The notes: a model not told the origin generated them from the letters alone. Counted from the first letter of the stretch, positions 51,808-61,724 are shown. The stretch: DNA of 64,000 nt from Brevibacterium limosum (GCF_011617705.1 NZ_CP050154.1:2170001-2234000), one strand, 5' to 3'. Translations and numbers: made by a program.

Positions 51808-52947
51808 ATGAGCAAAAGCACAGAGAGCCGTCACTCCTCCCCGAGGCTGTCGGTCTTCTTCGACGCGCGCTTCACTCGCACGACCCACCACGACGGGATC
51901 TCCCGGTACGGTTCGTGTCTGCTCTCGGCCCTGCTCACAGCCGTCGAGGGCACGGAGATCGACGTCACCGTGATCATCAGCGATCGGGCCCAGCTGGCGC
52001 TTCTGCCCGAATGTTCGTGGGTCGAGCTGGGCGACCCCACCTCCCCCACGGAGGTGGCTATCGCCGGGAAGCTCAATGCCCTGGGCGCCGATGTCGTGTT
52101 CTCCACGATGCAGACGATGGGCTCGTTCGGTCGCCGCTATGGGCTCATCCTGACCATCCACGACCTCATCTACTACTCCCACCCCAAACCGCCCGGCGAC
52201 CTGCCGCTGCCGGTCCGACTGCTGTGGCGGGCGTATCACCTCAGCTACGGTCCGCAGCGGCTGCTGCTCAACCGGGCCGACGCCGTGGCGGCTGTGTCCG
52301 AGACGACGAAGGACCTCATCGCCGCCCACCATCTGACGAATCGTCCGGTGCAGGTGGTGTCCAATGCCGCCGAGGTGGCCGCCACCGCAACGCGGACCGT
52401 GAACCGTCACAATGCGAAGACGCTCATCTATATGGGCGCCTTCCTGCCGTACAAGAACGTCGAGTCTCTCATTCGCGCCCTGGAACATCTGCCGGGATGG
52501 ACTCTGCACATCGCCAGTCGCATCGAGGGCCGGCGGGAAGCCCAGCTGCGCGCCCTCATCCCCGACCGCGCGAGGGTCGTCTTCCATCGGGGAGTCAGCG
52601 ATGAGGAGTATGCGCGTCTGCTCGACGAGTCGACAGCCCTGGTCACAGCCTCACGTGAGGAAGGTTTCGGCCTGCCCGTGATCGAGGCGATGGCTCAGGG
52701 CGTGCCCGTGGCCGTATCGGATATCCCGATCTTCAGGGAGATCGCCGCCGAGGCGGCCGAATACTTCGATCCGGAGGATCCGCCGTCGATCGCGCAGGCG
52801 ATCACCCGGCTCACGGATGAACAGAGATGGGCGGAGCAGTCCGCAGCCGGTCAGGAGCAGTCACAGGTCTTCGATTGGGCGGCCTCGGCCGCCTCGCTCG
52901 TCGAACTCATCCGGTCCGTCGCCGCGAACCGGAGGACAGAGGACTGA
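51808..52947 (+). CDS. GT4-family glycosyltransferase
   Basis: A 379-aa GT-B glycosyltransferase. The N-terminal domain begins LSVFFDARFTRTTHHDGISRYGSCL, with TIHDLIYYSHP and AVAAVSETTKDLIAAHH, typical of the ALG11/WbpY-like branch. The C-terminal domain has LIYMGAFLPYKNVESLIRALEHLP and the E-x7-E motif EEGFGLPVIEAMAQGVPVAVSDIPIFREI. It probably adds a sugar to a cell envelope polymer. Donor and acceptor are unknown. GGAG lies 5 nt upstream of the ATG. It ends one base before the convergent phosphatase gene. Confidence 0.82.
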   Translation: MSKSTESRHSSPRLSVFFDARFTRTTHHDGISRYGSCLLSALLTAVEGTEIDVTVIISDRAQLALLPECSWVELGDPTSPTEVAIAGKLNALGADVVFSTMQTMGSFGRRYGLILTIHDLIYYSHPKPPGDLPLPVRLLWRAYHLSYGPQRLLLNRADAVAAVSETTKDLIAAHHLTNRPVQVVSNAAEVAATATRTVNRHNAKTLIYMGAFLPYKNVESLIRALEHLPGWTLHIASRIEGRREAQLRALIPDRARVVFHRGVSDEEYARLLDESTALVTASREEGFGLPVIEAMAQGVPVAVSDIPIFREIAAEAAEYFDPEDPPSIAQAITRLTDEQRWAEQSAAGQEQSQVFDWAASAASLVELIRSVAANRRTED

Positions 52948-52948
52948 G

Positions 52949-53545
52949 TCAGCGGGAGGACGCACCCCAGCTGCGCAGCACCCAGTTGGTGCCGGTGAAG
53001 ACGAATTCTCCGTGCCCGCAGTTTCCGAGCACACCGAGGCGGCCCGTCCCGTTCATCTCGACGAGGATCTCGGCGGCTCCGCGCAACACCGCACCGTGGG
53101 CGACGATGGCGATCGTCTCGGCATCGGCGGACCGGACGATCTCGATGATGGCGTCAGCGGCTCGACGGCCCGATCGGGAACGGGATTCTCCGCCGGGCGG
53201 TGCGACATCTGCACCGGAGGCCCATTCGGCCAGTTCATCCGGCCAGGTCTCGGCCACCTCGGCGCGGGTGGAGCCTTCCCACTCACCGAAGGCGGCTTCG
53301 CGCAGCCGTTCGTCGCGAACGGGCTCGACATCGACGAACGCCGCCAGGCTGTCGGCCGTCGCAGCGGCTCGGGAAAGGTCGGAGGACACGATCAGCCCGG
53401 GTCCGAACTCAGCGAGCAGGCGGGCGGCCTGTTTCGCCTGGGCTCGTCCTGTGTCGTTGAGGGGGACGTCGGTCTGTCCCTGGAAGCGACCGGCGACGTT
53501 GAAATCCGTCTGTCCGTGACGCCAGAACAGAACGGTCTTCGTCAT
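52949..53545 (-). CDS. Histidine phosphatase (phosphoglycerate-mutase-like)
   Basis: A 198-aa histidine-phosphatase-superfamily enzyme. The catalytic RHG is in VLFWRHGQTDFNVAGRFQGQTD, Arg/His pairs occur in SSDLSRAAATA and IVAHGAVLRGA, and the acid is in EAAFGEWEG. In actinobacteria this gene follows rsfS and includes glucosyl-3-phosphoglycerate phosphatases, which is one possible function. ATG 53545 overlaps the rsfS stop (ATGA). It is last in the obgE-nadD-rsfS block. Confidence 0.85.
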   Translation of the reverse strand: MTKTVLFWRHGQTDFNVAGRFQGQTDVPLNDTGRAQAKQAARLLAEFGPGLIVSSDLSRAAATADSLAAFVDVEPVRDERLREAAFGEWEGSTRAEVAETWPDELAEWASGADVAPPGGESRSRSGRRAADAIIEIVRSADAETIAIVAHGAVLRGAAEILVEMNGTGRLGVLGNCGHGEFVFTGTNWVLRSWGASSR

Positions 53546-53934
53546 TCGTCGATGCCGGGCTCGGGCAGCTGCAGGTCGATGACGGGAACGTCCTTCCACA
53601 GCCGCTCGAGAGCATAGTATTCGCGCTGTTCGGCCGAGAAGACGTGGACGACGATCTCGCCGAAGTCGAGGAGCACCCAGTCACCTCCGCGGCCTTCGCG
53701 GCGCAGCGGAGTCCGGTCATGCACGAGCTGCACCTCTTGCTCGACGGCGTCGATGATCGCGCCGATCTGGCGTTCGTTGTCGGCGGAGACGATGAGGAAC
53801 GCGTCGGTGATGTAGAGCGTGGAGCTCACATCGAGACCGATGATGTCTGTTCCGAGCTTCTCGTCCGCGGCTTTGGCGGCGGTTCGAAGCAGCTGGGTGG
53901 ATTCGGCGATCTCGCTCACAAGATCCTTTCGCAT
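53542..53934 (-). CDS. rsfS: Ribosomal silencing factor RsfS
   Basis: A 130-aa protein that binds ribosomal protein L14 and blocks subunit joining under starvation. The family pattern is complete: AAKAADEKLGTDIIGLDVSS, TLYITDAFLIVSADNERQIGAIIDAVEQEV, GDWVLLDFGEIVVHVFSAEQREYYALERLWKD. The true start may be the GTG at 53919 (VSEIAES), with AAGGA 4-5 nt upstream; the ATG at 53934 would add five residues. Confidence 0.92.
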   Translation of the reverse strand: MRKDLVSEIAESTQLLRTAAKAADEKLGTDIIGLDVSSTLYITDAFLIVSADNERQIGAIIDAVEQEVQLVHDRTPLRREGRGGDWVLLDFGEIVVHVFSAEQREYYALERLWKDVPVIDLQLPEPGIDE

Positions 53935-53971
53935 GGATGCGGCTGTGGAGGTGGTGGGAACCGGGTGGTGA

Positions 53972-55444
53972 TCAGAGGAACATGACGAGGGCGACGACGA
54001 TGAGCGCGAGGGCGAAGAATGCGGCGACGCCGAGAACGATATAAGGCATCTTCGAAGGCTCTTCGCCCATGAGGATCTGTCCGTCGTGCCCGGTCACCGA
54101 GCTGGCCCGGATTCGTGAGCCGGGAGGGTTCACGGTCTCTTCCTCTTCGTAATCGGAGTTCGGCAGGGACCATGCTTCGGGCACTGCGTCCATCGGTCGG
54201 GTCTCCGGGTTCGCGGCCAAGGCACGTGCCGCGTCATCGGATCCGGCGTCTCCGGTCGATTCGTCCGTCTGGTCGGTTGTCCCGCCGGGCTGTGAGTCCT
54301 CGGCACGACCAGTCTGCGGCGTCTGCTCGGTGCGATCGTCCCCCGCGCGGGTCTCGTCGACCTCGGGGATCTGCGCCGAGGCGGCGGTGACGACACGGAC
54401 TCCGGAGGTCGAGGGCGGCTGCACGATCGGCATCCGACGGGATCGAGAGGAGGGCGCGGGCTCGTCCGCGGCCTCCGCATCAGGCTGCGCCTCCGCCTTG
54501 TTCGCCGGAACGGGTTCGTCCGCGGCGACGGTCTCGGCGGCGGTTGCGTCCGTGGCTGGTTCGGCCTGTCCGTCCCCGGCGGATTCGTCGGCCGAGTCGG
54601 TCCTGTCGGCTGTCTCGGTCAGATGGTCCTTCTCGGTCTCGGTGCCGAGTGCCGAAGCGTCATCGTCGAGGGCCGAATACGGCATGGACAGCGCATCGTA
54701 GGGTTCGTTCTCCACGGTCGTGGGGCGCGGAGCGGACGAGTCGGTGACAGGTGCTTCGAAGTCGCGGGCGGCGACCTCGTCGGAGTCTCCCCCGAAGCCT
54801 GCCGTGTCATAGGATTCGTGTTCGGTCTCGGCGGCCTTCGCTTCCGGTGTCGTCGGAGCGCTCGACTCATCCTGGGAGCTCGATTCATCCGGAGCCTCTG
54901 CTGCGGACTCCGAACCGGCGGAGTTCTGGTCCGCGGTGGACTCCGCATCCGAAATTTCGGGGACCGGGCCGGTCAGACGCCCCTCGGCCGCGGCCTCTCG
55001 TTCGGCCAGCTCCTTCTCATCCGCGACGACCGGCATCGCACCGGTGGACAGATCACCGTACAGCGAGAGTCCGTGTTCACGCAGGTACCGCTTCTTCTCC
55101 GCACGTGTCTGGAAGTGCGGCAGCGGAGTGCGTGTCGGGTCGAGGCGATCCTCGGCGTGGACCGGGGGCCGCGACTCCTGCGGGTGATCGGATGCCAATG
55201 CGCCGCGTTCATGGCTGGTCTTCGGCGAGGGATCGGGGTCGATGCGTGAGGCGGTGTCAGCGGTCGTTTCGGCCGCTGGTTTCGCACCGGGCTTCTTCGG
55301 CGGCAGCGGGCTGAGGAGTCCGGCGCGAGAGTTCGGCGCCTCCTTCGGCTGCTCAGGAACCTCTCGTGCTTCGAACGCCTGTTCCGCCGCCAGCCTCTCG
55401 GCTTCGCGCCGTGCTCGACGTGACGTGAACTGCTCCTCAGCCAT
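53972..55444 (-). CDS. Acidic low-complexity protein with C-terminal membrane anchor
   Basis: A 490-aa protein of unknown function. It starts with a basic helix [21 protein letters not shown], then Pro/Lys-rich sequence, then a short conserved-looking block [28 protein letters not shown] (about residues 110-140). Most of the rest to 430 is low complexity rich in Asp, Glu, Ala, Ser and Thr. A single membrane helix ([23 protein letters not shown]) ends the protein, so it is tail-anchored with a large cytoplasmic part. It overlaps the nadD stop by 8 nt and precedes rsfS. Confidence 0.75.
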   Translation of the reverse strand: MAEEQFTSRRARREAERLAAEQAFEAREVPEQPKEAPNSRAGLLSPLPPKKPGAKPAAETTADTASRIDPDPSPKTSHERGALASDHPQESRPPVHAEDRLDPTRTPLPHFQTRAEKKRYLREHGLSLYGDLSTGAMPVVADEKELAEREAAAEGRLTGPVPEISDAESTADQNSAGSESAAEAPDESSSQDESSAPTTPEAKAAETEHESYDTAGFGGDSDEVAARDFEAPVTDSSAPRPTTVENEPYDALSMPYSALDDDASALGTETEKDHLTETADRTDSADESAGDGQAEPATDATAAETVAADEPVPANKAEAQPDAEAADEPAPSSRSRRMPIVQPPSTSGVRVVTAASAQIPEVDETRAGDDRTEQTPQTGRAEDSQPGGTTDQTDESTGDAGSDDAARALAANPETRPMDAVPEAWSLPNSDYEEEETVNPPGSRIRASSVTGHDGQILMGEEPSKMPYIVLGVAAFFALALIVVALVMFL

Positions 55445-56042
55445 TCTCACTCCTGTACAACTCGTATTTCGCGATGTACTGCACCACGCCGTCCGGCACG
55501 AGGTACCAGACGGGTGCACCATCCATCACCCGTTGCCTGCAATCCGTGGACGATATCGCCAGTGCAGGGATCTGCACGAGACTCAGCCGATCGACCGGCA
55601 GCCCCTCGCCATGGAGTTCGTGCCCGGGCCGACTGACTCCGACGAAGTGGGCCAGGGAAAACAGCTCATCCACATTCTTCCACGTCAAGATCTGAGCCAA
55701 AGCGTCCGCGCCGGTGATGAAGAACAACTCGGTGTCGGACCCGTAGCTGCGGGCGAGGTCGCGCAGCGTGTCGATCGTGTAGGTCGGTCCCGGTCGGTCG
55801 ACATCGGCACGGGATACGGTGAACCGCGGATTCGATGCCGTGGCGATGACGGTCATCAGGTACCGGTGCTCGGCGCTGCTGACCTCTTCGACGTCCTTCT
55901 GATACGGCCGTCCGGTGGGGACGAAGACCACCTCGTCGAGGTCGAAGGTCGCCTGGACCTCACTTGCCGCGACGAGGTGGCCGTTGTGGACGGGGTCGAA
56001 GGTGCCGCCCATGACACCGACTCTGCGTCTGTGCTCTGCCAT
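55437..56042 (-). CDS. nadD: Nicotinate-nucleotide adenylyltransferase NadD
   Basis: A 201-aa enzyme converting nicotinate mononucleotide to deamido-NAD in NAD synthesis. The nucleotidyltransferase motif [19 protein letters not shown] has the GxxNxGH-like H-x-G-H, and [12 protein letters not shown] is the ATP-binding ISST-x-x-R motif; the central [17 protein letters not shown] is typical. RBS GGTGG-like is weak; the start codon follows the 52-aa gene stop by one base, so it may be translationally coupled. Confidence 0.94.
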   Translation of the reverse strand: MAEHRRRVGVMGGTFDPVHNGHLVAASEVQATFDLDEVVFVPTGRPYQKDVEEVSSAEHRYLMTVIATASNPRFTVSRADVDRPGPTYTIDTLRDLARSYGSDTELFFITGADALAQILTWKNVDELFSLAHFVGVSRPGHELHGEGLPVDRLSLVQIPALAISSTDCRQRVMDGAPVWYLVPDGVVQYIAKYELYRSENG

Positions 56043-56043
56043 A

Positions 56044-56202
56044 TCAGTGGCGGTGCGAGATGCCCTTCCACGACCGAGTCACAATGCCCATCGTGATGAA
56101 GATCGCCAGGGTGATGAGTCCGTACCAGATCGGATCCATCGGCAGCTCGACGTGGGCTGCGTGCTCCCCGCCTTCGGCTGCGGCCATAATGGCTGCGTTC
56201 AC
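56044..56202 (-). CDS. 52-aa single-span membrane protein before nadD
   Basis: A small gene with GTG at 56202, AAGGAG 7 nt upstream and a stop one base before the nadD start. The N-terminal 20 residues are polar, then [18 protein letters not shown] forms one helix, and the end SWKGISHRH is basic. Similar small membrane proteins occur in the same place in many actinobacterial genomes. Function unknown. Its location suggests co-translation with nadD. Confidence 0.8.
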   Translation of the reverse strand: MNAAIMAAAEGGEHAAHVELPMDPIWYGLITLAIFITMGIVTRSWKGISHRH

Positions 56203-56225
56203 GTCATTACTCCTTACTCAGTGAT

Positions 56226-56248
56226 CCGACGCGTGAGAGGCGCGTCGG
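56226..56248 (-). terminator. Hairpin between proA and the 52-aa gene
   Basis: An 8-bp GC-rich stem CCGACGCG with a 7-nt loop lies 24 bp before the 52-aa gene start. It may be a partial terminator separating proBA from nadD. Confidence 0.4.
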
Positions 56249-56378
56249 CGTCATTACCTTCCCAGTTTCTCATGAACGACCCGGGAATCCGGCATCGACA
56301 TGACTTCTCCCGCCTTCGATGTCTCCCCTGGTCGGGCGTTCTGTGCCCTGTCCGCGGAGAATCGATGCCGGAGCGGAT

Positions 56379-57668
56379 TCAGGAACGGACCTGCCCGTTG
56401 CCCATCATCACCCACTTCGTGGTCGTCAGCTGCTCGAGACCCATGGGGCCGCGAGCGTGCAGCTTCTGTGTGGAGATGCCCACCTCTGCGCCGAAGCCCA
56501 GCTCTCCTCCGTCGGTGAACCGCGTGGAGACGTTGACGCCCACCGCTGCGGCGTCGATGGCCGCGACGAAGGTGTCGGCGTTGTCGAGGTCCTTCGTCAC
56601 GATCACCTCCGTATGACCGGAGCTGTAGGCGCGGATATGGTCGATGGCCTCTTCGATTCCCGAGACGAGTTTGATCGCGATCTCCAGTCCCAGGTATTCC
56701 TTGGCCCAATCGCGTCGTGAGACCCGACGGATCTTCATCCCCGCCGGTGCCAGCGCTGAGACGTCGGAGTCCGCATGGACGATGACGCCGGCTCCGTCGA
56801 GGCGTTCGAGGATCTTCGGCAGCACGCGTTTGGCGGCCTTCTCGTGGACGAGCAGGGTCTCCAGCGAGTTGCACACGCTGGGTCGATGCGTCTTCGAGTT
56901 GAGGACGAGGTCGACGGAGGTCTTCACCGTCGCGGTGGAATCGATGAACATGTGCACATTGCCCACACCGGTTTCGATGACGGGCACGATCGACTCCTGC
57001 ACCACCATGTTGATCAGTTCGGCGCCGCCTCGGGGAATGAGCAGATCGACGTAGTCGCGGGCGTGCATGAGCACGTTCGCCCCTTCGCGTCCGTACTGGT
57101 CGATGCCGTTGATCGAGTCGGCCGGCAGGCCCGCCGATTCGACTGCGCGTCGGAGGATCGAGATGATCTCCGTGTTCGAGTTCTGGGCGACCGAACCTCC
57201 GCGCAGGACCGAGGCGTTGCCGGATTTGAGGGCGAGGACGGCGATGTCGACGGTGACGTTCGGGCGGGCTTCGTAGATCGCGCCGATCACACCCATGGGC
57301 ACGCGGTTCTGAGTGAGTCGGATGCCGTTGGGCAGGGTGCGGCCGACGACGACGTCACCGACCGGGTCCGACAGATCGATGACGTCGTCCACGGAATCGG
57401 CGATCGCTGCGATGCGATCGGCGTCGAGGCGCAGACGGTCGAGCAGCGCTTCGCTCATGCCGTTCTCGGTGCCGGCGGCGATGTCGGCGTCGTTGGCTTT
57501 GACGATAAGGTCGGTGTTCGCGCGCAGCGCGTCGGCAATGGCGCCCAGCGCTGCGTCCTTCCCTGCGGTCGAGGTCGTCGCCAGCAGACTCGAAGCGGTC
57601 TTGGCGCTGCGCACTATGCGGGTGACTCCGCGCACGGTCTTCGGGTGGATCTCGGCAGCTGCTGTCAT
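56379..57668 (-). CDS. proA: Gamma-glutamyl phosphate reductase ProA
   Basis: A 429-aa NADPH-dependent enzyme, the second step of proline synthesis. The catalytic Cys is in RPSVCNSLETLLVHE, with MGVIGAIYEARPNVTVDIAVLALKSGNASVLRGG and ANVLMHARDYVDLLIPRGGAELI as family motifs, and VNVSTRFTDGGELGFGAEVGISTQKLHARGPMGL near the end. The gene starts 3 nt after the proB stop, so both form one transcript. Confidence 0.96.
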   Translation of the reverse strand: MTAAAEIHPKTVRGVTRIVRSAKTASSLLATTSTAGKDAALGAIADALRANTDLIVKANDADIAAGTENGMSEALLDRLRLDADRIAAIADSVDDVIDLSDPVGDVVVGRTLPNGIRLTQNRVPMGVIGAIYEARPNVTVDIAVLALKSGNASVLRGGSVAQNSNTEIISILRRAVESAGLPADSINGIDQYGREGANVLMHARDYVDLLIPRGGAELINMVVQESIVPVIETGVGNVHMFIDSTATVKTSVDLVLNSKTHRPSVCNSLETLLVHEKAAKRVLPKILERLDGAGVIVHADSDVSALAPAGMKIRRVSRRDWAKEYLGLEIAIKLVSGIEEAIDHIRAYSSGHTEVIVTKDLDNADTFVAAIDAAAVGVNVSTRFTDGGELGFGAEVGISTQKLHARGPMGLEQLTTTKWVMMGNGQVRS

Positions 57669-57671
57669 GGG

Positions 57672-58838
57672 CTATCTCCCCCCGCTCACGTGTGTGAGAA
57701 CGAGATCGTTTCGATGGATGACCTCTTTACGGTAGTCATTTCCCAGACGGGTGCCAAGTTCCTCGGTCGTGGACCGGAACATCAGCGGCAGCTCGTCCGA
57801 GGAGAAGTTCGTCATTCCGCGGGCTATGACGACGCCGGCGAGGTTGCGGATCTCGACCGGGTCACCTGCTTCGAAGTCGCCGCTGCACGCGGTGACGCCG
57901 ACGGCGAGCAGGGAGGTCCCGCGGGAGAGCACGGCAGTCTCGGCCCCGTGGTCGATGGTGACCGATCCGAATGTCCGGGCCAGATGGCGCAGCCACAGGA
58001 GGCGGGTCCCCCGCCGTCTGTGAGTGACCGCGAAGTACGTGCCCACGGTCTCCCCGGCCAGCGCCGAGGCGGCCCTCGATGCCGAGGTCAGGACGGCCGG
58101 GATGCCCGAATCGGCGACCATGATTGCGGCGTCGACCTTCGTGGCCATTCCACCGGTGCCGGTTCCGGCCGTGCCGACACCGCCGATGGCGAGGTCATCG
58201 AGTTCACCGGGTCCGTGGACGCGGTCGATCAGCCGAGAGCCCGGCTGATCAGGAGGACCCGAGTAGAGCGCGTCGACGTCGGACAGCAGCACGAGGGCAT
58301 CGGCGTGGGCCAAGTGTGCGACGAGAGCCGCCAGGCGGTCGTTGTCTCCGAAGCGGATCTCCTCGGTGGCTACGGCGTCGTTCTCATTGACGATGGGCAG
58401 CGTGCCCAGGGCCAGGAGCTTGTCGAGGGCACGCTGGGCGTTCTTGTACTGGGTGCGGCGGATGAGGTCATCGGCGCTCAGCAGCACCTGTCCGGGGACG
58501 AGGTCGTAGCGTCCCAGCGCTCGCGTATAGGCGGCCATGAGCAGGCCCTGCCCCACACCGGCGGCGGCCTGCTGGCTGGCCAGGTCCCGTGGCCGCTTCT
58601 TCAGACCCATGGGTTCGAGTCCTGCCGCGATCGCGCCGGAGGACACGAGGATCACTTCGTGTCCGGCCGATCGGTGAGCACCGATGACGTCGGTCAGGGC
58701 GATGAGTTTGGCCTCGTCGAGTCCGCCGTCGATGGTCGTCAGCGAGGAGGAGCCGACCTTGACGACGATGCGACGGGCCCGGGCGATGTCGTCACGGATG
58801 GACGTGGCGGAGGAGTCCGCCTGCACTGCGGCGCTCAC
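57672..58838 (-). CDS. proB: Glutamate 5-kinase ProB
   Basis: A 388-aa kinase making gamma-glutamyl phosphate, the first step of proline synthesis. The amino-acid kinase domain (about 15-275) has [49 protein letters not shown] and [14 protein letters not shown]-terminal PUA domain (about 290-370) is present. It overlaps obgE by 4 nt, so it is translationally coupled to it. Feedback inhibition by proline is typical of the family. Confidence 0.96.
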   Translation of the reverse strand: MSAAVQADSSATSIRDDIARARRIVVKVGSSSLTTIDGGLDEAKLIALTDVIGAHRSAGHEVILVSSGAIAAGLEPMGLKKRPRDLASQQAAAGVGQGLLMAAYTRALGRYDLVPGQVLLSADDLIRRTQYKNAQRALDKLLALGTLPIVNENDAVATEEIRFGDNDRLAALVAHLAHADALVLLSDVDALYSGPPDQPGSRLIDRVHGPGELDDLAIGGVGTAGTGTGGMATKVDAAIMVADSGIPAVLTSASRAASALAGETVGTYFAVTHRRRGTRLLWLRHLARTFGSVTIDHGAETAVLSRGTSLLAVGVTACSGDFEAGDPVEIRNLAGVVIARGMTNFSSDELPLMFRSTTEELGTRLGNDYRKEVIHRNDLVLTHVSGGR

Positions 58839-60400
58839 TCCTCGCCGGCTCCCTCAGCAGACTCCGTCGCCGGTGCCGGGTGACCGCTCTCACGCCGGGC
58901 GCGTTCGGCCAGGCGCTCCTGTTCGAACTCGGCCCGCGTTGCGGCCTTCGCATCCATCTTGTCGTGATAGGCGGCCTTGCGTTCCCTGCGTGTGGCTCGC
59001 GATTCCTCTTCGAGCCGGGCGTCGGATCCGCGCGAACCCAGCAGTTCGGCACCGCCCACGGATGTGGGATCCCAGTCGAAGACGACGCCGTCGTCTCCGC
59101 CGACGACGATCGTGTCACCGGGTTTGGCCCCGGCTTTGAACAGGGCCTCTTCGACGCCGAGGTGTTCGAGACGGTCGGCGAGGTACCCGACGGCTTCGTC
59201 ATTGCCGAAGTCCGTCTGCTGCACCCAGCGGCGAGGCTTGTCGCCGAGGACGCGGAACACCGGTCCGTCGGACGATCGTTCGGAAAGCACCTCGAAACCA
59301 CGGTCGTCGACGGCCTTCGGGCGGATGACCACGCGCTGCGGTGTGGCTTCGTTTTCGGCCCGACGTGCACGTTCAGCGAGCACGAGTTCGGCCATCGCGA
59401 ACGAGAGCTCCCGCAGACCCGCATGGCTGACAGCAGAGATCTCGAAGACTCGGTAGCCGGCAGCTTCGAGGTCGGGGCGGACGATATCGGCGAGGTCGCG
59501 GCCGTCGGGGATGTCGACCTTGTTCAGCGCCACGAGCTTCGGACGTTCGGACAGCGGGAGGAGACCGCTGCCGTCGTCGAGGTCGACGGCGTAGGCGGCG
59601 AGTTCGGATTCGATGATCGTCAGGTCGGAGACCGGATCGCGCCCCGGCTCCCAGGTGGCCATGTCGATGACGTGGACGAGGCCCGCACAGCGTTCGACGT
59701 GGCGGAGGAATTCGAGGCCGAGCCCCCTGCCTTCGGATGCACCGGGGATGAGTCCGGGGACATCGGCGACCGTGTAGCGGGTGTCTCCGGCCTGGACGAC
59801 GCCGAGGTTGGGCACGAGCGTTGTGAATGGGTACTCGGCGATCTTGGGCTTCGCGGCCGAGAGCGCCGCGATCAGGCTCGACTTGCCCGCCGAAGGGTAG
59901 CCGACGAGGGCGATATCGGCGATGGTCTTGAGTTCGAGGACGAGGCTGACCGTCTCTCCCGGCTCACCGAGGAGCGCGAACCCGGGGGCCTTGCGCTTCG
60001 TCGATGCCAGGGCGGCGTTGCCGAGCCCGCCGCGGCCCCCGGCAGCGGCAGTGAATTCGGTGCCGTCCTCGACGAGGTCGGCGATGACGTCACCGTTGGT
60101 GTTCTTGACCACTGTGCCTTCGGGGACGTCGACGACGAGGTTCTTTCCGTCGGCTCCGTGCCGCAGGTCGCCCTTGCCGATCCCGCCGTCATCGGCGCGC
60201 ACATGCGGACGGTGGTGCAGGGGCAGCAGGGTCGTGGTCTGGCGGTCGACGCGGAAGATGATGTTTCCGCCGTTGCCGCCGTCAGCGCCGTCGGGCCCGC
60301 CGAGCGGTTTGAACTTCTCACGCCTGATCGAGGCGCATCCGTTCCCACCTGCGCCGGCGGCGAGGTGAACAGTGACACGATCTACGAACTCGGTGGCCAT
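58835..60400 (-). CDS. obgE: GTPase ObgE/CgtA
   Basis: A 521-aa ribosome-associated GTPase. Residues 1-160 are the glycine-rich Obg fold ([12 protein letters not shown] and GGRGGLGNA). The G domain begins [12 protein letters not shown] (G1 167-174), with DVPGLI (G3), and NKVD (G4). The C-terminal OCT domain (about 350-440) is followed by a long charged tail with [17 protein letters not shown]. It acts in 50S assembly and stringent responses. It is downstream of rpmA beyond a hairpin, and AAGGA lies 4 nt before ATG 60400. Confidence 0.95.
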   Translation of the reverse strand: MATEFVDRVTVHLAAGAGGNGCASIRREKFKPLGGPDGADGGNGGNIIFRVDRQTTTLLPLHHRPHVRADDGGIGKGDLRHGADGKNLVVDVPEGTVVKNTNGDVIADLVEDGTEFTAAAGGRGGLGNAALASTKRKAPGFALLGEPGETVSLVLELKTIADIALVGYPSAGKSSLIAALSAAKPKIAEYPFTTLVPNLGVVQAGDTRYTVADVPGLIPGASEGRGLGLEFLRHVERCAGLVHVIDMATWEPGRDPVSDLTIIESELAAYAVDLDDGSGLLPLSERPKLVALNKVDIPDGRDLADIVRPDLEAAGYRVFEISAVSHAGLRELSFAMAELVLAERARRAENEATPQRVVIRPKAVDDRGFEVLSERSSDGPVFRVLGDKPRRWVQQTDFGNDEAVGYLADRLEHLGVEEALFKAGAKPGDTIVVGGDDGVVFDWDPTSVGGAELLGSRGSDARLEEESRATRRERKAAYHDKMDAKAATRAEFEQERLAERARRESGHPAPATESAEGAGEE

Positions 60401-60417
60401 AATGTCCTTATATCAGA

Positions 60418-60447
60418 TGAAGGGTGAGTCGTTCGACTCACCCTTCA
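60418..60447 (-). terminator. Terminator between rpmA and obgE
   Basis: A 13-bp perfect stem TGAAGGGTGAGTC with loop GTTC, 54 bp after the rpmA stop and 17 bp before the obgE start. It ends the ribosomal gene pair, or attenuates read-through into obgE. Confidence 0.75.
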
Positions 60448-60501
60448 TGCTCCCTTCTTCAGGGAGAGATCATATTGACGACGGATCGGATCCGGGGAGG
60501 A

Positions 60502-60753
60502 TCAGGCTCCGACGATGTTGACGATCTTGCGACCGTTGCGGGTGCCGAATTCCACGGCGCCGGCAGTCAGAGCGAAGAGGGTATCGTCTCCGCCGCGGCC
60601 GACGTTGGCTCCGGGGTGGAACTTGGTTCCACGCTGGCGGACGATGATCTCGCCGGCTTTGACGGCCTGGCCGCCGAAGCGCTTCACGCCGAGGTACTGT
60701 GGGTTCGAGTCGCGACCGTTGCGGGTCGAGCTGACTCCCTTTTTGCTTGCCAT
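60502..60753 (-). CDS. rpmA: 50S ribosomal protein L27
   Basis: An 83-aa ribosomal protein at the peptidyl transferase centre. The N-terminus [47 protein letters not shown] is typical and has no extended propeptide. It lies 15 bp after rplU. Confidence 0.97.
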   Translation of the reverse strand: MASKKGVSSTRNGRDSNPQYLGVKRFGGQAVKAGEIIVRQRGTKFHPGANVGRGGDDTLFALTAGAVEFGTRNGRKIVNIVGA

Positions 60754-60768
60754 GTGAGAAGTCTCCTC

Positions 60769-61077
60769 TTACTTGATGTTCGTGATCTTCAGACGGGTGA
60801 GGTCCTGGCGGTGGCCCTGACGCTTCTTGTACCCGGTCTTGTTCTTGTACTTCTGGATCACAATCTTGGGACCGCGGAGTTCACCGGCGACCTCAGCGCT
60901 GACCGAGACCTTCGCCAGAGCGTCGGGATCGGTCGTGACCGTCTCACCGTCGACAAGAAGCACGGCATCGAGTTCGACGCTGTCTCCAGCCTTCGCCTTC
61001 ATTCGGTTGACTGTGATGATATCGCCGACGCTCACCTTTTCCTGGTGACCTCCGGCGCGGACGATGGCATAGACCAT
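60769..61077 (-). CDS. rplU: 50S ribosomal protein L21
   Basis: A 102-aa ribosomal protein of the large subunit. [26 protein letters not shown] and the C-terminal [20 protein letters not shown] are family features. A promoter about 130 bp upstream gives it a leader of roughly 120 nt, long enough for ribosomal autoregulation. AGAGGG lies 6-7 nt before the ATG. Confidence 0.97.
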   Translation of the reverse strand: MVYAIVRAGGHQEKVSVGDIITVNRMKAKAGDSVELDAVLLVDGETVTTDPDALAKVSVSAEVAGELRGPKIVIQKYKNKTGYKKRQGHRQDLTRLKITNIK

Positions 61078-61204
61078 GGTCGAACCCTCTTTCTGTTAAA
61101 ACACAAACGAACGGCGGTTGTCCCTTGGCTGTCGCAGAACGGGTCCCGCGACATCCCATTGAGAGGAATCACCAGCCGTGGTGCGTCACGCGCACCGACG
61201 CTCA

Positions 61205-61234
61205 ATTCTAGTCGAACCCGCACAGCGCAGGCAA
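61205..61234 (-). promoter_or_regulatory. rplU-rpmA promoter
   Basis: On the minus strand TTGCCT (61234-61229) and TAGAAT (61210-61205) are 18 bp apart. Transcription from near 61198 would leave a leader of about 120 nt before rplU, containing GC-rich sequence with inverted pieces that could fold. Confidence 0.7.
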
Positions 61235-61283
61235 ACCCGTTCAGGTGCCGCCTGGGCCCGAACTGCCTGCTGTGAGGCATCTC

Positions 61284-61598
61284 TCATTCGCGGGAGTCGG
61301 CGATGTGCTCGTGTCGACGGATCACCTCGGCGACGATGAAGGCGAGGAACTTCTCCGCGAGATCCGGGTCGAGCTGTGATTCTTCGGCCAGCACCCGCAG
61401 CCGTGCGACCTGGCGAGCCTCTCGGGACTCATCGGCGGGCGGCAGGCCGTGATCGGCCTTGAGCTCGCCCACGCGTTCGGTCAGCTTGAAACGCTCGGCC
61501 AGGAGGTGGACGAGGGAGGCGTCGATGTTGTCGATGCTGCCGCGCAGCTCCGACAGTCGCTCGAGGGCGTATGTCTTGTCGTCATTGTTCTGCTCCAC
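61284..61598 (-). CDS. Chorismate mutase (AroQ type)
   Basis: A 104-aa all-helical chorismate mutase of the AroQ class, prephenate-forming. It has LRGSIDNIDASLVHLLAERFKLTERVGELKADHGLP (the first helix with the Arg/Lys binding pair), DESREARQVARL, and a last helix DPDLAEKFLAFIVAEVIRRHEHI. Its own stop is just upstream of the rplU promoter, so it may share a transcript only by read-through. Confidence 0.87.
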   Translation of the reverse strand: MEQNNDDKTYALERLSELRGSIDNIDASLVHLLAERFKLTERVGELKADHGLPPADESREARQVARLRVLAEESQLDPDLAEKFLAFIVAEVIRRHEHIADSRE

Positions 61599-61627
61599 AC
61601 CCTCAGTCTAACGATGAGGGGACACAG

Positions 61628-61661
61628 CAGTGCGCCGCGTCCGAACGGGCGCGGCGCACTG
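61628..61661 (-). terminator. Terminator after alanine/glycine symporter gene
   Basis: CAGTGCGCCGCG pairs with CGCGGCGCACTG around a 10-nt loop, 64 bp after the symporter stop and 30 bp before the chorismate mutase start. Confidence 0.7.
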
Positions 61662-61724
61662 TCCTCACGTTGGGCGAATCCGCTGGAGAGCTCGGGGTGC
61701 CCCCTGCTTCGGGGAGCCGGCTGG

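Noticed and set aside
56775-60427. Long plus-strand frames opposite proA-proB and obgE
   Set aside because: Both are shadows of strongly conserved housekeeping genes and have no RBS.
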